Of a stretch of 64,000 bases of DNA, positions 19,558-27,770 are shown one piece after another (position 1 is the first letter of the stretch; each line of letters starts with the position of its first letter). Under the pieces are notes generated by a model. The model was given only the letters and a program-made list of their open reading frames with translations, did no database searches and was not told the origin of the DNA. Origin of the DNA: Butyrivibrio sp. (lineage in GTDB: Bacteria > Bacillota > Clostridia > Lachnospirales > Lachnospiraceae); the NCBI GenBank assembly GCA_017615275.1, contig JAGAAO010000017.1:79028-143027 (forward strand). Direction: 5' to 3'. A program made the position numbers and the translations under genes.

Positions 19558-20256
19558 ATGAATATTGAACATGCTATAACTTTTCTGGAAAGTACAAATG
19601 ATATTGCGGTCTCGATAAGGCTTGTTATCGCGATGCTTTTCGGATGCATTATAGGATGGGAGAGAATACTGAAAAGACATAATGCCGGAATAAAGACATT
19701 TGCGCTTGTGAGCCTCGGCTCTGCTGTGGCGACGGCTCTGAATGTATATCTTGCGCAACTTCCGGGTCTCAGCGCCGATGTAAGCCGTATACCCGCAGGC
19801 GTAGTCAGCGGTATCGGCTTCCTTGGTGCAGGAACGATACTTGTTACAGGGCGTCAGCAGATTAAAGGTCTTACAACCGCGGCTTCCCTGTGGGTTACTT
19901 CCTGTATGGGTATGGCAATCGGCGGAGGATATATTATAATAGGTTTTACATGCTTCTTACTTGTGATGATCGCCAATGTTATACTGATGCATTTCAGTCA
20001 GAGAGTAGAGGATAACAGTAAGTTTATGAGCATCTATGTTGAGGTAAATAAGAACAGAGGTGTTTCAAAGCTCACCAAAGCCCTTACCGATGAGCATTGC
20101 AAGATAAGCAGTATGACGAAAAGTAAAGAAAAGACGCTCCAGTCGTCGGATGCAGCTATTTTGGTCGACATTGATTTTGAGAAAAAGAGGTCACACAAGG
20201 AAGTTCTTGACTTTTTAAACGAGCTTGAATTTGTTAATTATGTTGAAGAAATATAA
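19558..20256 (+). CDS. MgtC/SapB family membrane protein
   Basis: The 232-residue product has the family N-terminus RLVIAMLFGCIIGWER, followed by LVSLGSAVAT and GVVSGIGFLGAGTI, the conserved segments of MgtC-type proteins with about four or five helices. A soluble C-terminal ACT-like domain (about 155-232) follows. MgtC proteins act in low-magnesium survival and phosphate handling in other bacteria. Its place at the end of the ABC operon, 21 bases after the ATPase, hints at a phosphate-related substrate, but this is only inference. The ATG at 19558 follows GAGAGGG; an upstream TTG is less likely. Confidence 0.88.
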   Translation: MNIEHAITFLESTNDIAVSIRLVIAMLFGCIIGWERILKRHNAGIKTFALVSLGSAVATALNVYLAQLPGLSADVSRIPAGVVSGIGFLGAGTILVTGRQQIKGLTTAASLWVTSCMGMAIGGGYIIIGFTCFLLVMIANVILMHFSQRVEDNSKFMSIYVEVNKNRGVSKLTKALTDEHCKISSMTKSKEKTLQSSDAAILVDIDFEKKRSHKEVLDFLNELEFVNYVEEI

Positions 20257-20292
20257 AGACAAAAAAATCCAGAAAAAAAGTACGAATTTTAG

Positions 20293-20321
20293 TTGACAAA
20301 CAGTTGCAAATATAATATCTT
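20293..20321 (+). promoter_or_regulatory. Possible promoter of the PrsW-like gene
   Basis: A consensus TTGACA at 20293-20298 is followed 17 bases later by TATCTT. A better-looking TATAAT at 20311 is too close (12 bases) to pair with it. It lies in the 129-base gap before the gene at 20386. Confidence 0.45.
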
Positions 20322-20385
20322 TACAGAAATATAAATTTTATTTTAACCTCAAATAATTTTTGGGAGAAGAAGGGGAAATTTAGTT

Positions 20386-21810
20386 ATGGATACTTTATTG
20401 GCAATTTTGGCTATATTGCCTGCAGCTGTTTTGCTGACTATTATTTACAAGGCTGACAAGATCGAGAAAGAGCCTATCGGACTTATGGCATTGGTATTCT
20501 TTTTGGGAATGGTCTCTACCGCAACCGCAGTTATATTGGAAGGCATCGGAGGATATGTTTTATCGCTGATATTCGGTGTCGATATGGAGTACAATATCAT
20601 CGCACTTGCACTTGAGTATTTTCTTGTTGTAGCCTGCTCGGAGGAGTTGGGAAAATATGTAATGCTCAAACTCGCTACATGGAAAAACAAAGAATTTAAC
20701 TTTGCGTTTGACGGAGTTGTATATTCCGTATGTTCAACATTGGGCTTCGCCGCAGTTGAAAATGTTTTGTATGTATTTAATTTCAGAGTTCTTTCCGTTG
20801 CGGTTGTAAGAGGAATACTTTCTGTTCCCGGACATTGCATTTTCGGTATCTTCATGGGAATCTATTACGGTATTGCCAAGGGATATGAGCTCAGAGGAAA
20901 CGTACAGAAGATGAAGGCGAATTTGAGAAAGGCATTCTGGATTCCCGTAGGACTTCACGGAATGTATGATTTCTGCCTTTCAGCAGGTTCTGCACTCACA
21001 ATAATTCTGTTCATCGCACTTGAAATCTTTATGGTTGTCAATGCGATCAAGCTTGTTAAGAGAATGTCTGCAAATGATATGCCTCTTATGCCCGGTGTTA
21101 CCGCAGAAGAAGCAATTAATGCAAATAAAGCTCAGCAGCCTTTGTTTACGGGAGCACAGCCTGCATACGGACAGCAGCCTGTATACGGACAGCAGCCTGC
21201 ATACGGACAGCAGCCTGCATACGGTCAGCCTATGAACGGTCAGTCTGCACAGCCTCAGTACTTCCAGGGACAGCAGACATACGGACAGAATCCATATGCA
21301 CAGCCTGTTAACAATCAGGCTATGAACGGCCAGTCTGCACAGCCTCAGTACTTCCAGGGACAGCAGACATACGGACAGAATCCATATGCACAGTCTGTTA
21401 ACAATCAGGCTATGAACAATCAGTCTGCACAGCCTCAGTTTTTCCAGGAGCAGCAGACATACAGACAGGGTGCATACGCACAAACTGTTAATAATCAGCC
21501 TGTTAACAACCAGCCCGTAAACAATCAGCCTGCACAGCCTCAGTATTACCAGGAGCAGCAGACATACGGACAGGATTCATATACACAGGATTCGTATGCG
21601 CAGGATTCATATACACAGGATTCGTATGCGCAGGATACATATGCACAGGATGCTAATAATGAGCCTGCATATGAGCAGTATGAGGAGCATTCCGTACAGG
21701 CATCACCAGTAGAAGAATTGAATCTCGGTCCCGCCACAGAGGAGCTCAGCGATGCTCTTACCAACCGTGCACCTGTTTTTTCAGCCGCAGATTTTGACGG
21801 ATGGTCTTAA
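20386..21810 (+). CDS. PrsW-family intramembrane protease with repeat tail
   Basis: Residues 1-225 form a polytopic PrsW-like domain: the acidic pair in ACSEELGKY, then FDGVVYSVCSTLGFAAVEN, GHCIFGIFMG and a late GLHGMYDF, which hold the likely metal ligands and catalytic Glu. In Bacillus, PrsW starts cleavage of the anti-sigma factor RsiW; no sigma or anti-sigma gene is nearby here. Residues 240-430 are a long Gln/Pro/Tyr/Asn-rich tail of tandem repeats (YGQQPAYGQQP units, then 30-residue units, then AQDSYTQDSY units). That is a strong addition to the usual length of about 220 residues. The ribosome site is AGGGG. Confidence 0.88.
   Translation: MDTLLAILAILPAAVLLTIIYKADKIEKEPIGLMALVFFLGMVSTATAVILEGIGGYVLSLIFGVDMEYNIIALALEYFLVVACSEELGKYVMLKLATWKNKEFNFAFDGVVYSVCSTLGFAAVENVLYVFNFRVLSVAVVRGILSVPGHCIFGIFMGIYYGIAKGYELRGNVQKMKANLRKAFWIPVGLHGMYDFCLSAGSALTIILFIALEIFMVVNAIKLVKRMSANDMPLMPGVTAEEAINANKAQQPLFTGAQPAYGQQPVYGQQPAYGQQPAYGQPMNGQSAQPQYFQGQQTYGQNPYAQPVNNQAMNGQSAQPQYFQGQQTYGQNPYAQSVNNQAMNNQSAQPQFFQEQQTYRQGAYAQTVNNQPVNNQPVNNQPAQPQYYQEQQTYGQDSYTQDSYAQDSYTQDSYAQDTYAQDANNEPAYEQYEEHSVQASPVEELNLGPATEELSDALTNRAPVFSAADFDGWS
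21166..21660 (+). repeat. In-gene tandem repeats (18 bp and 90 bp units)
   Basis: Inside the PrsW-like gene, short units encoding YGQQPA run from about 21166 to 21237. Three 90-bp units then start at 21238, 21328 and 21418; the first two differ at only about two bases. A partial, diverged fourth copy and short AQDSYTQ units follow to about 21660. Near-identity of neighbouring units points to recent slippage or recombination, so copy number may vary between strains. Confidence 0.9.
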
Positions 21811-21873
21811 TGGAAAAAATGTGCTATTTAATATTAAAAATGTCCGCTTTTTATTAAATGTGGAATAAATTAT

Positions 21874-21911
21874 AATGACATTGTCGAACAGACTATGTCA
21901 TTATTTTTTTT
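21874..21911 (+). terminator. Intrinsic terminator between prsW-like and dctP genes
   Basis: Arms AATGACAT (21874) and ATGTCATT (21895) extend inward through GTC/GAC around a GAACA loop, then A and eight T residues follow. It can end the PrsW-like transcript. Because it is only 20 bases before the dctP start, with a TATAAT overlapping its left arm, it could instead act as an attenuator of dctP if transcription begins upstream. Confidence 0.75.
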
Positions 21912-21930
21912 ATTATTAGGGAGGTCATAA

Positions 21931-23007
21931 ATGAAGAAGAAACTTATTTCGACACTTTTAACTGTAGTTACAGTTGTATCAATGACAGCTTGTGGTGTAT
22001 CAGCACCCGAGGCACCTGCTCAGGCACCTGCAGCACCTGCAACACCTGCAGCTGATGCGTCAGCAGATACAGCAAACGCAACACAGCCTGCAGCTGATGC
22101 AATTACTCTTGTAATGGCTGAGGTTAACCCTTTGGACACTATCGTTGGTATGACAGATCAGCGTTTCAAAGAGGAAGTTGAGAAGAGATCAAACAACTCA
22201 ATCATTATCGATCTTCAGCCCAACCAGGTTCTTGGTGCAGAGAACGACGTACTTGACACAATGATGGGTAAAGGTGGAACAATTCAGCTTGCAAGAATTT
22301 CCGCATTCTCACTTACAAGTTACGGCGGAGAGTCATCAAAGCTCCTTTCACTTCCTTACACATTCGTAAGCCGTGAGCATTATTGGAACTTTGCTAAGTC
22401 AGATCTTGCACAGGAATTCCTTGTTGAGCCTCAGGCAAGTGGCGTTAGAGGACTTTTCTATGGTGAGGAAGGTTTCCGTCATTTCTTCACAGCAAAAGAG
22501 ATCAAAGACATTGATTCATTAAAGGGAATGAAGCTTCGTGTTTCTAACGACCCTGTTATGAACGGTCTTGTTGAAGGTCTTGGTGCTTCACCTACAGTTG
22601 TAAGCTTCACAGAGCTCTACGGTGCTCTTCAGACCGGTGTGGTAGACGGTGCTGAGCAGCCTATAGCTAACTACAAGTCAAATGCTTTTGATGAAGTTGC
22701 TCCTTACATGATCCTTGACGGACATACACTCGGAGCATTCGAAGTTATCATCACAAATGAAGCTTGGGATGGTCTTACACCTGAGCAGCAGCAGATCCTT
22801 ACAGATGCAGGTAAGGCAGCAGCTGAGTACAACCAGGAGATCTCTCAGCAGAAAGAGGACGAAGTTCTTGCAGAGCTCAAGTCAAGCGGTGCTCACATCA
22901 TCGATGTTGAGGATATCACACCTTGGCAGGATGCTGTAAAGAAAGTTGTTGAAGAGAATATTAAGGGTAAGGAAGAGCTTTATCAGCAGATTCTTGACAT
23001 GCAGTAA
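21931..23007 (+). CDS. dctP: TRAP transporter substrate-binding lipoprotein DctP
   Basis: A 358-residue binding protein of the TRAP family. It has a signal peptide, lipobox SMTACG near residue 22 and an Ala/Pro-rich linker. The DctP body contains GMKLRVSNDPVMN, where the Arg binds the substrate carboxylate, followed by TELYGALQTGVVDGAEQP, the family signature. It should deliver an organic acid to the DctQ/DctM permease encoded downstream. GGGAGG precedes the ATG. Codons are strongly biased, consistent with abundance. A second DctP-like protein is encoded at 27770. Confidence 0.93.
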   Translation: MKKKLISTLLTVVTVVSMTACGVSAPEAPAQAPAAPATPAADASADTANATQPAADAITLVMAEVNPLDTIVGMTDQRFKEEVEKRSNNSIIIDLQPNQVLGAENDVLDTMMGKGGTIQLARISAFSLTSYGGESSKLLSLPYTFVSREHYWNFAKSDLAQEFLVEPQASGVRGLFYGEEGFRHFFTAKEIKDIDSLKGMKLRVSNDPVMNGLVEGLGASPTVVSFTELYGALQTGVVDGAEQPIANYKSNAFDEVAPYMILDGHTLGAFEVIITNEAWDGLTPEQQQILTDAGKAAAEYNQEISQQKEDEVLAELKSSGAHIIDVEDITPWQDAVKKVVEENIKGKEELYQQILDMQ

Positions 23008-23041
23008 TTTTTGACCCGTAGTAGTAACTTTAAAATAACGC

Positions 23042-23070
23042 GGCACAGGGAGGGATTCCCTTCCTGTGCC
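23042..23070 (+). terminator. Intercistronic hairpin after dctP
   Basis: A 29-base hairpin has arms GGCACAGG (23042) and CCTGTGCC (23063), extended by AGGG/CCCT, with a three-base ATT loop. It lies between the binding protein and the small permease subunit. There is no long T run, so it more likely stabilises dctP message or reduces downstream expression than ends transcription. The same arrangement occurs at 16673. Confidence 0.75.
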
Positions 23071-23092
23071 TTATTAGAAGAAAAGAGGAATT

Positions 23093-23617
23093 ATGGAAGG
23101 CTTTTTTAAAACGGTGGATAAGTGCAAGCCTTTATATGACATAACATATAAACTCATGCTCTTTATCTGTAAACTTTTGCTTATTGCAGATATCCTTATC
23201 ACATCAATGGCTGTTGCCGGAAGATATGTATCTTTCATTCCGGATCCGTCATGGAGTGAGGAGGTAGTACTTACACTTATGGTTTACATGGCTGTTATTT
23301 CAGCAGCTTTGGCTATAAGACGTGGCGCTCATATAAGAATGACAGCATTGGATTCATATTTGCCAACAGGTCTTATTAAAGTGCTTGATTTATTAAATGA
23401 CATTTGCGTAACAGTTCTTGCTGTAGTTATGATCGTAGTAGGAATGTCATACGCACAGGGAATCGGCGGCAAGGGATTTTATGTTAGTATGCCTTGGCTT
23501 TCAAGATTCTGGTTATATTTCCCTATTCCTGTAGCAGGAATAGCAATGCTCATTTTTGAAATTGAGGCTATCTATAACGATATTAAACGCATGGTATTAA
23601 AGGAGGAGAATAAGTAA
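23093..23617 (+). CDS. dctQ: TRAP transporter small permease DctQ
   Basis: A 174-residue protein with four membrane helices, the length and layout of DctQ. It carries WSEEVVLTLMVYMAVISAALAIRRGAHIRM, split by the conserved RRGAHI step that marks this family. It forms the membrane complex with DctM, whose ATG overlaps its stop codon by one base (TAATG), so translation is probably coupled. Confidence 0.92.
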   Translation: MEGFFKTVDKCKPLYDITYKLMLFICKLLLIADILITSMAVAGRYVSFIPDPSWSEEVVLTLMVYMAVISAALAIRRGAHIRMTALDSYLPTGLIKVLDLLNDICVTVLAVVMIVVGMSYAQGIGGKGFYVSMPWLSRFWLYFPIPVAGIAMLIFEIEAIYNDIKRMVLKEENK

Positions 23618-24915
23618 TGGCAGTAAATGGAACAGCTATTGCAGTATTGCTTGTAAGCTTTCTTGTAATGATCATGCTGAGATTTCAGATAGCTTACGCA
23701 GTTGCATTATCTTCAATGTTTTGTTTGATGTATCAGGGACTCCCGCTCACAACTATATGCCAGCATATGGTTAAGGGAATCAATTCATTCAGTTTGATGG
23801 CGGTACCGTTCTTCATCACAATGGGTTGTATCATGGGATCCGGTGGTATTTCTGAGAAGCTTATCGCTTTGGCCAACGCTTGTGTAGGTTGGATGACAGG
23901 TGGTATGGCGATGGTTAACATCGTAGCTTCATATTTCTTTGGTGGAATTTCAGGATCAGCTGCAGCTGATACCGCTTCACTCGGAAGTATTCTTATCCCT
24001 ATGATGGTAGAAGAGGGATATGATGATGACTTCTCAACAGCGGTAACAATCACATCTTCATGTGAAGGACTCCTTGTTCCTCCCAGTCATAACATGGTAA
24101 TTTATGCCATGAGTGCAGGTGGAATTTCCGTAGGAAGCTTATTCCTTGCTGGATATATTCCCGGAGCGCTTCTTGCAATCTCACTCATGGTTGGATCATA
24201 TATCATCTCTAAGAAGAGACATTATCCCAAGGGAGATAAGTTTAGCATTGTAACTTTTGGTAAACAGTTTTTAACATCTTTCTGGGCACTCGCTGCAGTA
24301 GTTATTGTAGTATTCGGTGTTGTAGGCGGTGTGTTTACAGCTACTGAGTCAGCTGCTGTGGCTGTTATTTACAGCTTGCTTGTAAGCGTTTTCATTTACA
24401 AGGGACTTGATCTTAAGGGCGTTTGGAAGACTCTTGAGAGCTGTATCGATACACTTTCAATCGTGCTTATCCTTATCGCTACATCAAGTGTATTCGGATA
24501 TTGCCTTACAACACTTCACGTTCCGGATCTTGCTGCAAACTGGATCATCGGTATCACACAGAACCCGATCATCATTGCACTTTTGATCGATTTGATACTT
24601 CTTGTACTTGGATGTATCATGGATATGGCTCCTATCATCCTGATAGCAACACCTATCCTTCTTCCTATTGCACAGTCTATAGGAATCAGTCCAATCCAGT
24701 TTGGTATCATGATCATCCTCAACTGTGGTATCGGACTTTTGACACCTCCTGTTGGAGCCGTTCTTTTCATCGGTTCTGCTGTTGGTAAGGTTAAGATGGA
24801 GAAAGTAGTAAAGGCAACACTTCCTTTCTACCTTTGCATGATCATCGTACTTCTCCTTCTTACATTTGTACCTGAGATTAGTATGTTCTTACCTAATCTT
24901 CTTGGAAGTAAATAA
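23617..24915 (+). CDS. dctM: TRAP transporter large permease DctM
   Basis: A 432-residue protein with about 12 helices and the DctM signatures MAVPFFITMGCIMG, GGISGSAAADTASLG and LLTPPVGAVLF. It forms the transport channel of the TRAP system and uses a sodium or proton gradient. All expected segments are present, so the transporter should be functional. The acid taken up cannot be named. A YcxB-like gene follows at a 12-base gap. Confidence 0.95.
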   Translation: MAVNGTAIAVLLVSFLVMIMLRFQIAYAVALSSMFCLMYQGLPLTTICQHMVKGINSFSLMAVPFFITMGCIMGSGGISEKLIALANACVGWMTGGMAMVNIVASYFFGGISGSAAADTASLGSILIPMMVEEGYDDDFSTAVTITSSCEGLLVPPSHNMVIYAMSAGGISVGSLFLAGYIPGALLAISLMVGSYIISKKRHYPKGDKFSIVTFGKQFLTSFWALAAVVIVVFGVVGGVFTATESAAVAVIYSLLVSVFIYKGLDLKGVWKTLESCIDTLSIVLILIATSSVFGYCLTTLHVPDLAANWIIGITQNPIIIALLIDLILLVLGCIMDMAPIILIATPILLPIAQSIGISPIQFGIMIILNCGIGLLTPPVGAVLFIGSAVGKVKMEKVVKATLPFYLCMIIVLLLLTFVPEISMFLPNLLGSK

Positions 24916-24927
24916 GGATGTGTGTTT

Positions 24928-25398
24928 ATGGAGTATCGTTACATATCTGATGTAAAACCTAAGGATTTATGGTTTATTTCAATGCTGCGTACGTACAGAT
25001 CGTTTTTGGGCGTGATAAATGTAGTATTTTCCGTGGCAATGATCATGATGACAATAAGGTTTTGGGGAACATCAGGTGCTTTTATCAGAACATTGCTTAT
25101 ATTGGCATGTATGCTATTTCCGGTGTTTCAGCCGCTTGCTGTTTATCTTAGAAGTATCAAACAGCTTGAGACTTTGCCTGGAAGAGTCGAGCTCTTGTTC
25201 GATGATTCAGGCGTACATGTGAGCAGTGAAGGGAAACAGGAAGACATTAAGTGGAGCAAGATCAACAATGCGATCAAGCAGTCCAACATGATAGTTGTTA
25301 TGTCGGACAGAACCCACGGATATATGTTGACCAATCGTATTCTCGGTGATGAAAAAGATGAGTTCTATGAATATCTTTGCAAAAAGATACGTAACTAA
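24928..25398 (+). CDS. YcxB-like membrane protein
   Basis: A 156-residue protein with two helices (about 28-50 and 55-75) and a C-terminal domain with the YcxB pattern DDSGVHVSSEGKQEDIKW, followed by beta-strand repeats. The biochemical role of this family is unknown. It ends the TRAP operon and lies before a large hairpin and the kinase gene, so it may be linked to transport or sensing. The ATG at 24928 has AAGGA nine bases upstream; a GTG at 24922 is an alternative. Confidence 0.75.
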   Translation: MEYRYISDVKPKDLWFISMLRTYRSFLGVINVVFSVAMIMMTIRFWGTSGAFIRTLLILACMLFPVFQPLAVYLRSIKQLETLPGRVELLFDDSGVHVSSEGKQEDIKWSKINNAIKQSNMIVVMSDRTHGYMLTNRILGDEKDEFYEYLCKKIRN

Positions 25399-25420
25399 AA
25401 GACAATAGAAATTTAGTGAT

Positions 25421-25461
25421 GGCAGCGCTATAATACTTTCGAAAGTAACTATAACGCTGCT
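25421..25461 (+). terminator. Large hairpin just before the second kinase gene
   Basis: GCAGCG at 25422-25427 pairs with CGCTGC at 25455-25460. The stem continues through TATA/TATA to an apex of CTTTC/GAAAG. It is followed by TATCTTTATA, a weak uridine stretch, and then the start codon at 25475. It may terminate the TRAP transcript, or control the kinase, which has no clear ribosome site of its own. Confidence 0.6.
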
Positions 25462-25474
25462 ATCTTTATAAAAA

Positions 25475-26980
25475 ATGAGAAATTTAAAAAACTTTTGGTA
25501 CACGATCACAATTAAAAACAAAATATCACTTTTCACGGGAAGCGTTTTTTTCACGATTTTGGTCGCGGTCTTTTTTGATGCGATTTTGATCAGATTGTTT
25601 ATGATCGATGTAAATGACATTATGGAAGACAATTCCAGATGCGGTGAGATAATTACTGTCATAGACAAGGAAAAGGAACTGTTTGACCAACTTATAAACA
25701 GCGCTACCACGGAAAATGAAGATGCGCTTAAACAGGCGATGTCGCAGACGCAGTCAACCATCTATGCAATTCCGCTTGATTATTCGAGACTTGGTGAGAA
25801 CAGATATGCACAGCTTTTTTCACTTCAGTCATGCTATGAGGTTTATTGCGGCTACAGAGACGATGTGCTTACGAAGGACCTTCCCAGAAGCGAATACGTA
25901 AGCAGGCTTTATGCTGTTTACAATATGCAAAATTATATGCATACATATGCTCAGCGCTTTATAGATCTTACTCTTAAAGACGGTAACGCTAAGTATAATA
26001 AACTTATACCAAAAGTTTTTGCGGTTCCGATTGTTGCGGTAATAATGGGGATAGTACTGTTTTCAACGGTTCTGGAAATATCAAGAATGATGAATAAATC
26101 TATTACCGAACCTGTGCTTAAGCTTGCAAATGCTTCGAGAAGGATCGCGGCGAATGACTTTTATATAGATGATATCGATTCGAACAGCAAGGATGAGCTC
26201 GGTGAACTTATCCAGGCATTTAACAAGATGAAATATGCCACAGGTGAGTACATAGGTGCTTTAGAGGAAAGAAAAGATGCTCTTGATAAGCTTCACGCCA
26301 AAGAAGTTGAGACGCTTGAAGCGGAGAAACAGCTTGATGCAATGAATCTTGAGCTTCTTAAGAATCAGATCAACCCGCATTTTCTTTTTAATACGCTTAA
26401 TGTTATAGGCGGTATGGCAAATCTTGAGGGAGCAACGACTACGGAACAGATGATCGCTGCCCTCAGTTCTTTGTTCAGATACAACTTAAAGCATCAGGAG
26501 AAGGAGGTGCTTCTTTCTCAGGAGCTCAAAGTTGCTGCCGATTATATGTATTTGCAGAAGATGCGTTTTGGAGACAGAGTGACGTATACGGTTGATTGTA
26601 AGGTCAATGCGGACAACGTAATGGTTCCGACTTTTACGCTGCAGCCTATAATTGAGAACTGTATTATTCACGGTATTTCTCCTAAAGTAGAGGGTGGAGC
26701 GGTATCGGTAGAAGTATGTAAAACAGGGGATAGATTACAGATATCCATCAATGACACCGGAATAGGAATCAAGGAAAAAGTTCTTGAAGAGATAAGAGAG
26801 AGTTTGGGCGGAAAAAAATCTGATACAGTTGGTATCGGCATGGGTAATATTTTTAGAAGAATAAAGGCTATGTACGCGGATGCCGATATGAAAATCGACA
26901 GTTTGGAAAGCGTAGGTACAACAATTACTATTATTCTTCCTTACCGTGCCGGAGATGATTTATATACTCGAGGAGAATGA
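25475..26980 (+). CDS. YesM-type sensor histidine kinase (TRAP-linked)
   Basis: A 501-residue kinase: helix one near 18-40, an extracellular helical sensor, helix two near 180-205, HAMP to about 255, a short coiled segment, the His_kinase domain with phospho-acceptor His near 302 in QINPHFLFNTL, and an ATPase domain with NDTGIGI. No good Shine-Dalgarno motif precedes the ATG at 25475, unlike most genes here. It is placed there because later starts would remove the first helix. The regulator gene follows four bases after its stop. The extracellular part may contact the DctP-like protein encoded at 27770. Confidence 0.9.
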   Translation: MRNLKNFWYTITIKNKISLFTGSVFFTILVAVFFDAILIRLFMIDVNDIMEDNSRCGEIITVIDKEKELFDQLINSATTENEDALKQAMSQTQSTIYAIPLDYSRLGENRYAQLFSLQSCYEVYCGYRDDVLTKDLPRSEYVSRLYAVYNMQNYMHTYAQRFIDLTLKDGNAKYNKLIPKVFAVPIVAVIMGIVLFSTVLEISRMMNKSITEPVLKLANASRRIAANDFYIDDIDSNSKDELGELIQAFNKMKYATGEYIGALEERKDALDKLHAKEVETLEAEKQLDAMNLELLKNQINPHFLFNTLNVIGGMANLEGATTTEQMIAALSSLFRYNLKHQEKEVLLSQELKVAADYMYLQKMRFGDRVTYTVDCKVNADNVMVPTFTLQPIIENCIIHGISPKVEGGAVSVEVCKTGDRLQISINDTGIGIKEKVLEEIRESLGGKKSDTVGIGMGNIFRRIKAMYADADMKIDSLESVGTTITIILPYRAGDDLYTRGE

Positions 26981-26984
26981 CAAG

Positions 26985-27770
26985 ATGTACAGAGTACTGA
27001 TTGCTGATGATGAGCCTATAGAGAGACAGGTTATATCAAAAAAATTAAATGTATTTTTTAAAGATCAGATAGAGGTTTTTTTGGCAACAAACGGAGTAGA
27101 AGCCGTGGAAGAGTTTAAGAAGAATGATTGTCAGATTGCACTTCTTGATATCTCAATGCCCGGAAAGAGCGGATTGGATGCCGCAGAAGAGATCAGGACT
27201 TTTGATGAAAGATGCAGCATCATTTTCCTTACGGCTTTCGATGAGTTTAGTTATGCCAAGAAGGCAATAGAAGTAAAAGCACTGGATTATTTGCTTAAGC
27301 CCGGTGCAGATGAAGAGCTTATAAATGTTTTGGAAGAGGCATTTTCTATCGCGGACAAAAACAAAGAAGATGTCAAAGACGTTGAGATTAAAAAACAAAA
27401 CACGGTTAAATCCGAGTTTGATCTTGAAGATAAGGATCAGTCAAAGTCGGGAGAAATCGTGCGTGAAGCTAAGAAATTTATAGATGAACACTACAAGGAA
27501 GATATTTCACTCCAGGATGTTGCGGGAGTTTTGGGATATTCCGATGTGTATTTCTGTAAACTTTTCAAGCAAAATTTCGGAAAAAGTTTTATAGTATATT
27601 TAAACGAATTAAGAATCAGTAAGGCAAAAGAATTTTTGGCAAATCCTGCTATCAATATTAAAGATATAAGTTCGGAAGCAGGCTACAGGGATGCCAATTA
27701 TTTTACGAGAGTTTTTAAACGTATGACGGGGCAGACCCCCAGTGAGTACAGAAACGGAGTCATTGACTGA
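26985..27770 (+). CDS. YesN-type response regulator (TRAP-linked)
   Basis: The 261-residue product has a receiver with IADDEP, phospho-Asp near 55 (ALLDISMPG) and Lys in LLKPGA. A linker rich in Lys and Asp (about 125-155) leads to a C-terminal AraC double helix-turn-helix ending GYRDANYFTRVFKRMTGQTPSEYR. It likely responds to the kinase at 25475 and activates the TRAP genes. The ATG at 26985 lies four bases after the kinase stop, with GAGGAG upstream. Its stop overlaps the next start by one base (TGATG). Confidence 0.92.
   Translation: MYRVLIADDEPIERQVISKKLNVFFKDQIEVFLATNGVEAVEEFKKNDCQIALLDISMPGKSGLDAAEEIRTFDERCSIIFLTAFDEFSYAKKAIEVKALDYLLKPGADEELINVLEEAFSIADKNKEDVKDVEIKKQNTVKSEFDLEDKDQSKSGEIVREAKKFIDEHYKEDISLQDVAGVLGYSDVYFCKLFKQNFGKSFIVYLNELRISKAKEFLANPAINIKDISSEAGYRDANYFTRVFKRMTGQTPSEYRNGVID

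Noticed and set aside
21166-21660. Possible CRISPR or satellite array
   Set aside because: The repeats stay in frame and encode the repeat tail of the PrsW-like protein.
20980-21764. Long open frames on the minus strand opposite the repeat tail
   Set aside because: They are by-products of the repeat composition, lack ribosome sites and encode biased Leu/Cys/Tyr-rich strings.
24501-24788. Tyr/His/Ser-rich plus-strand frame inside dctM
   Set aside because: An out-of-frame shadow of the well-supported DctM gene.
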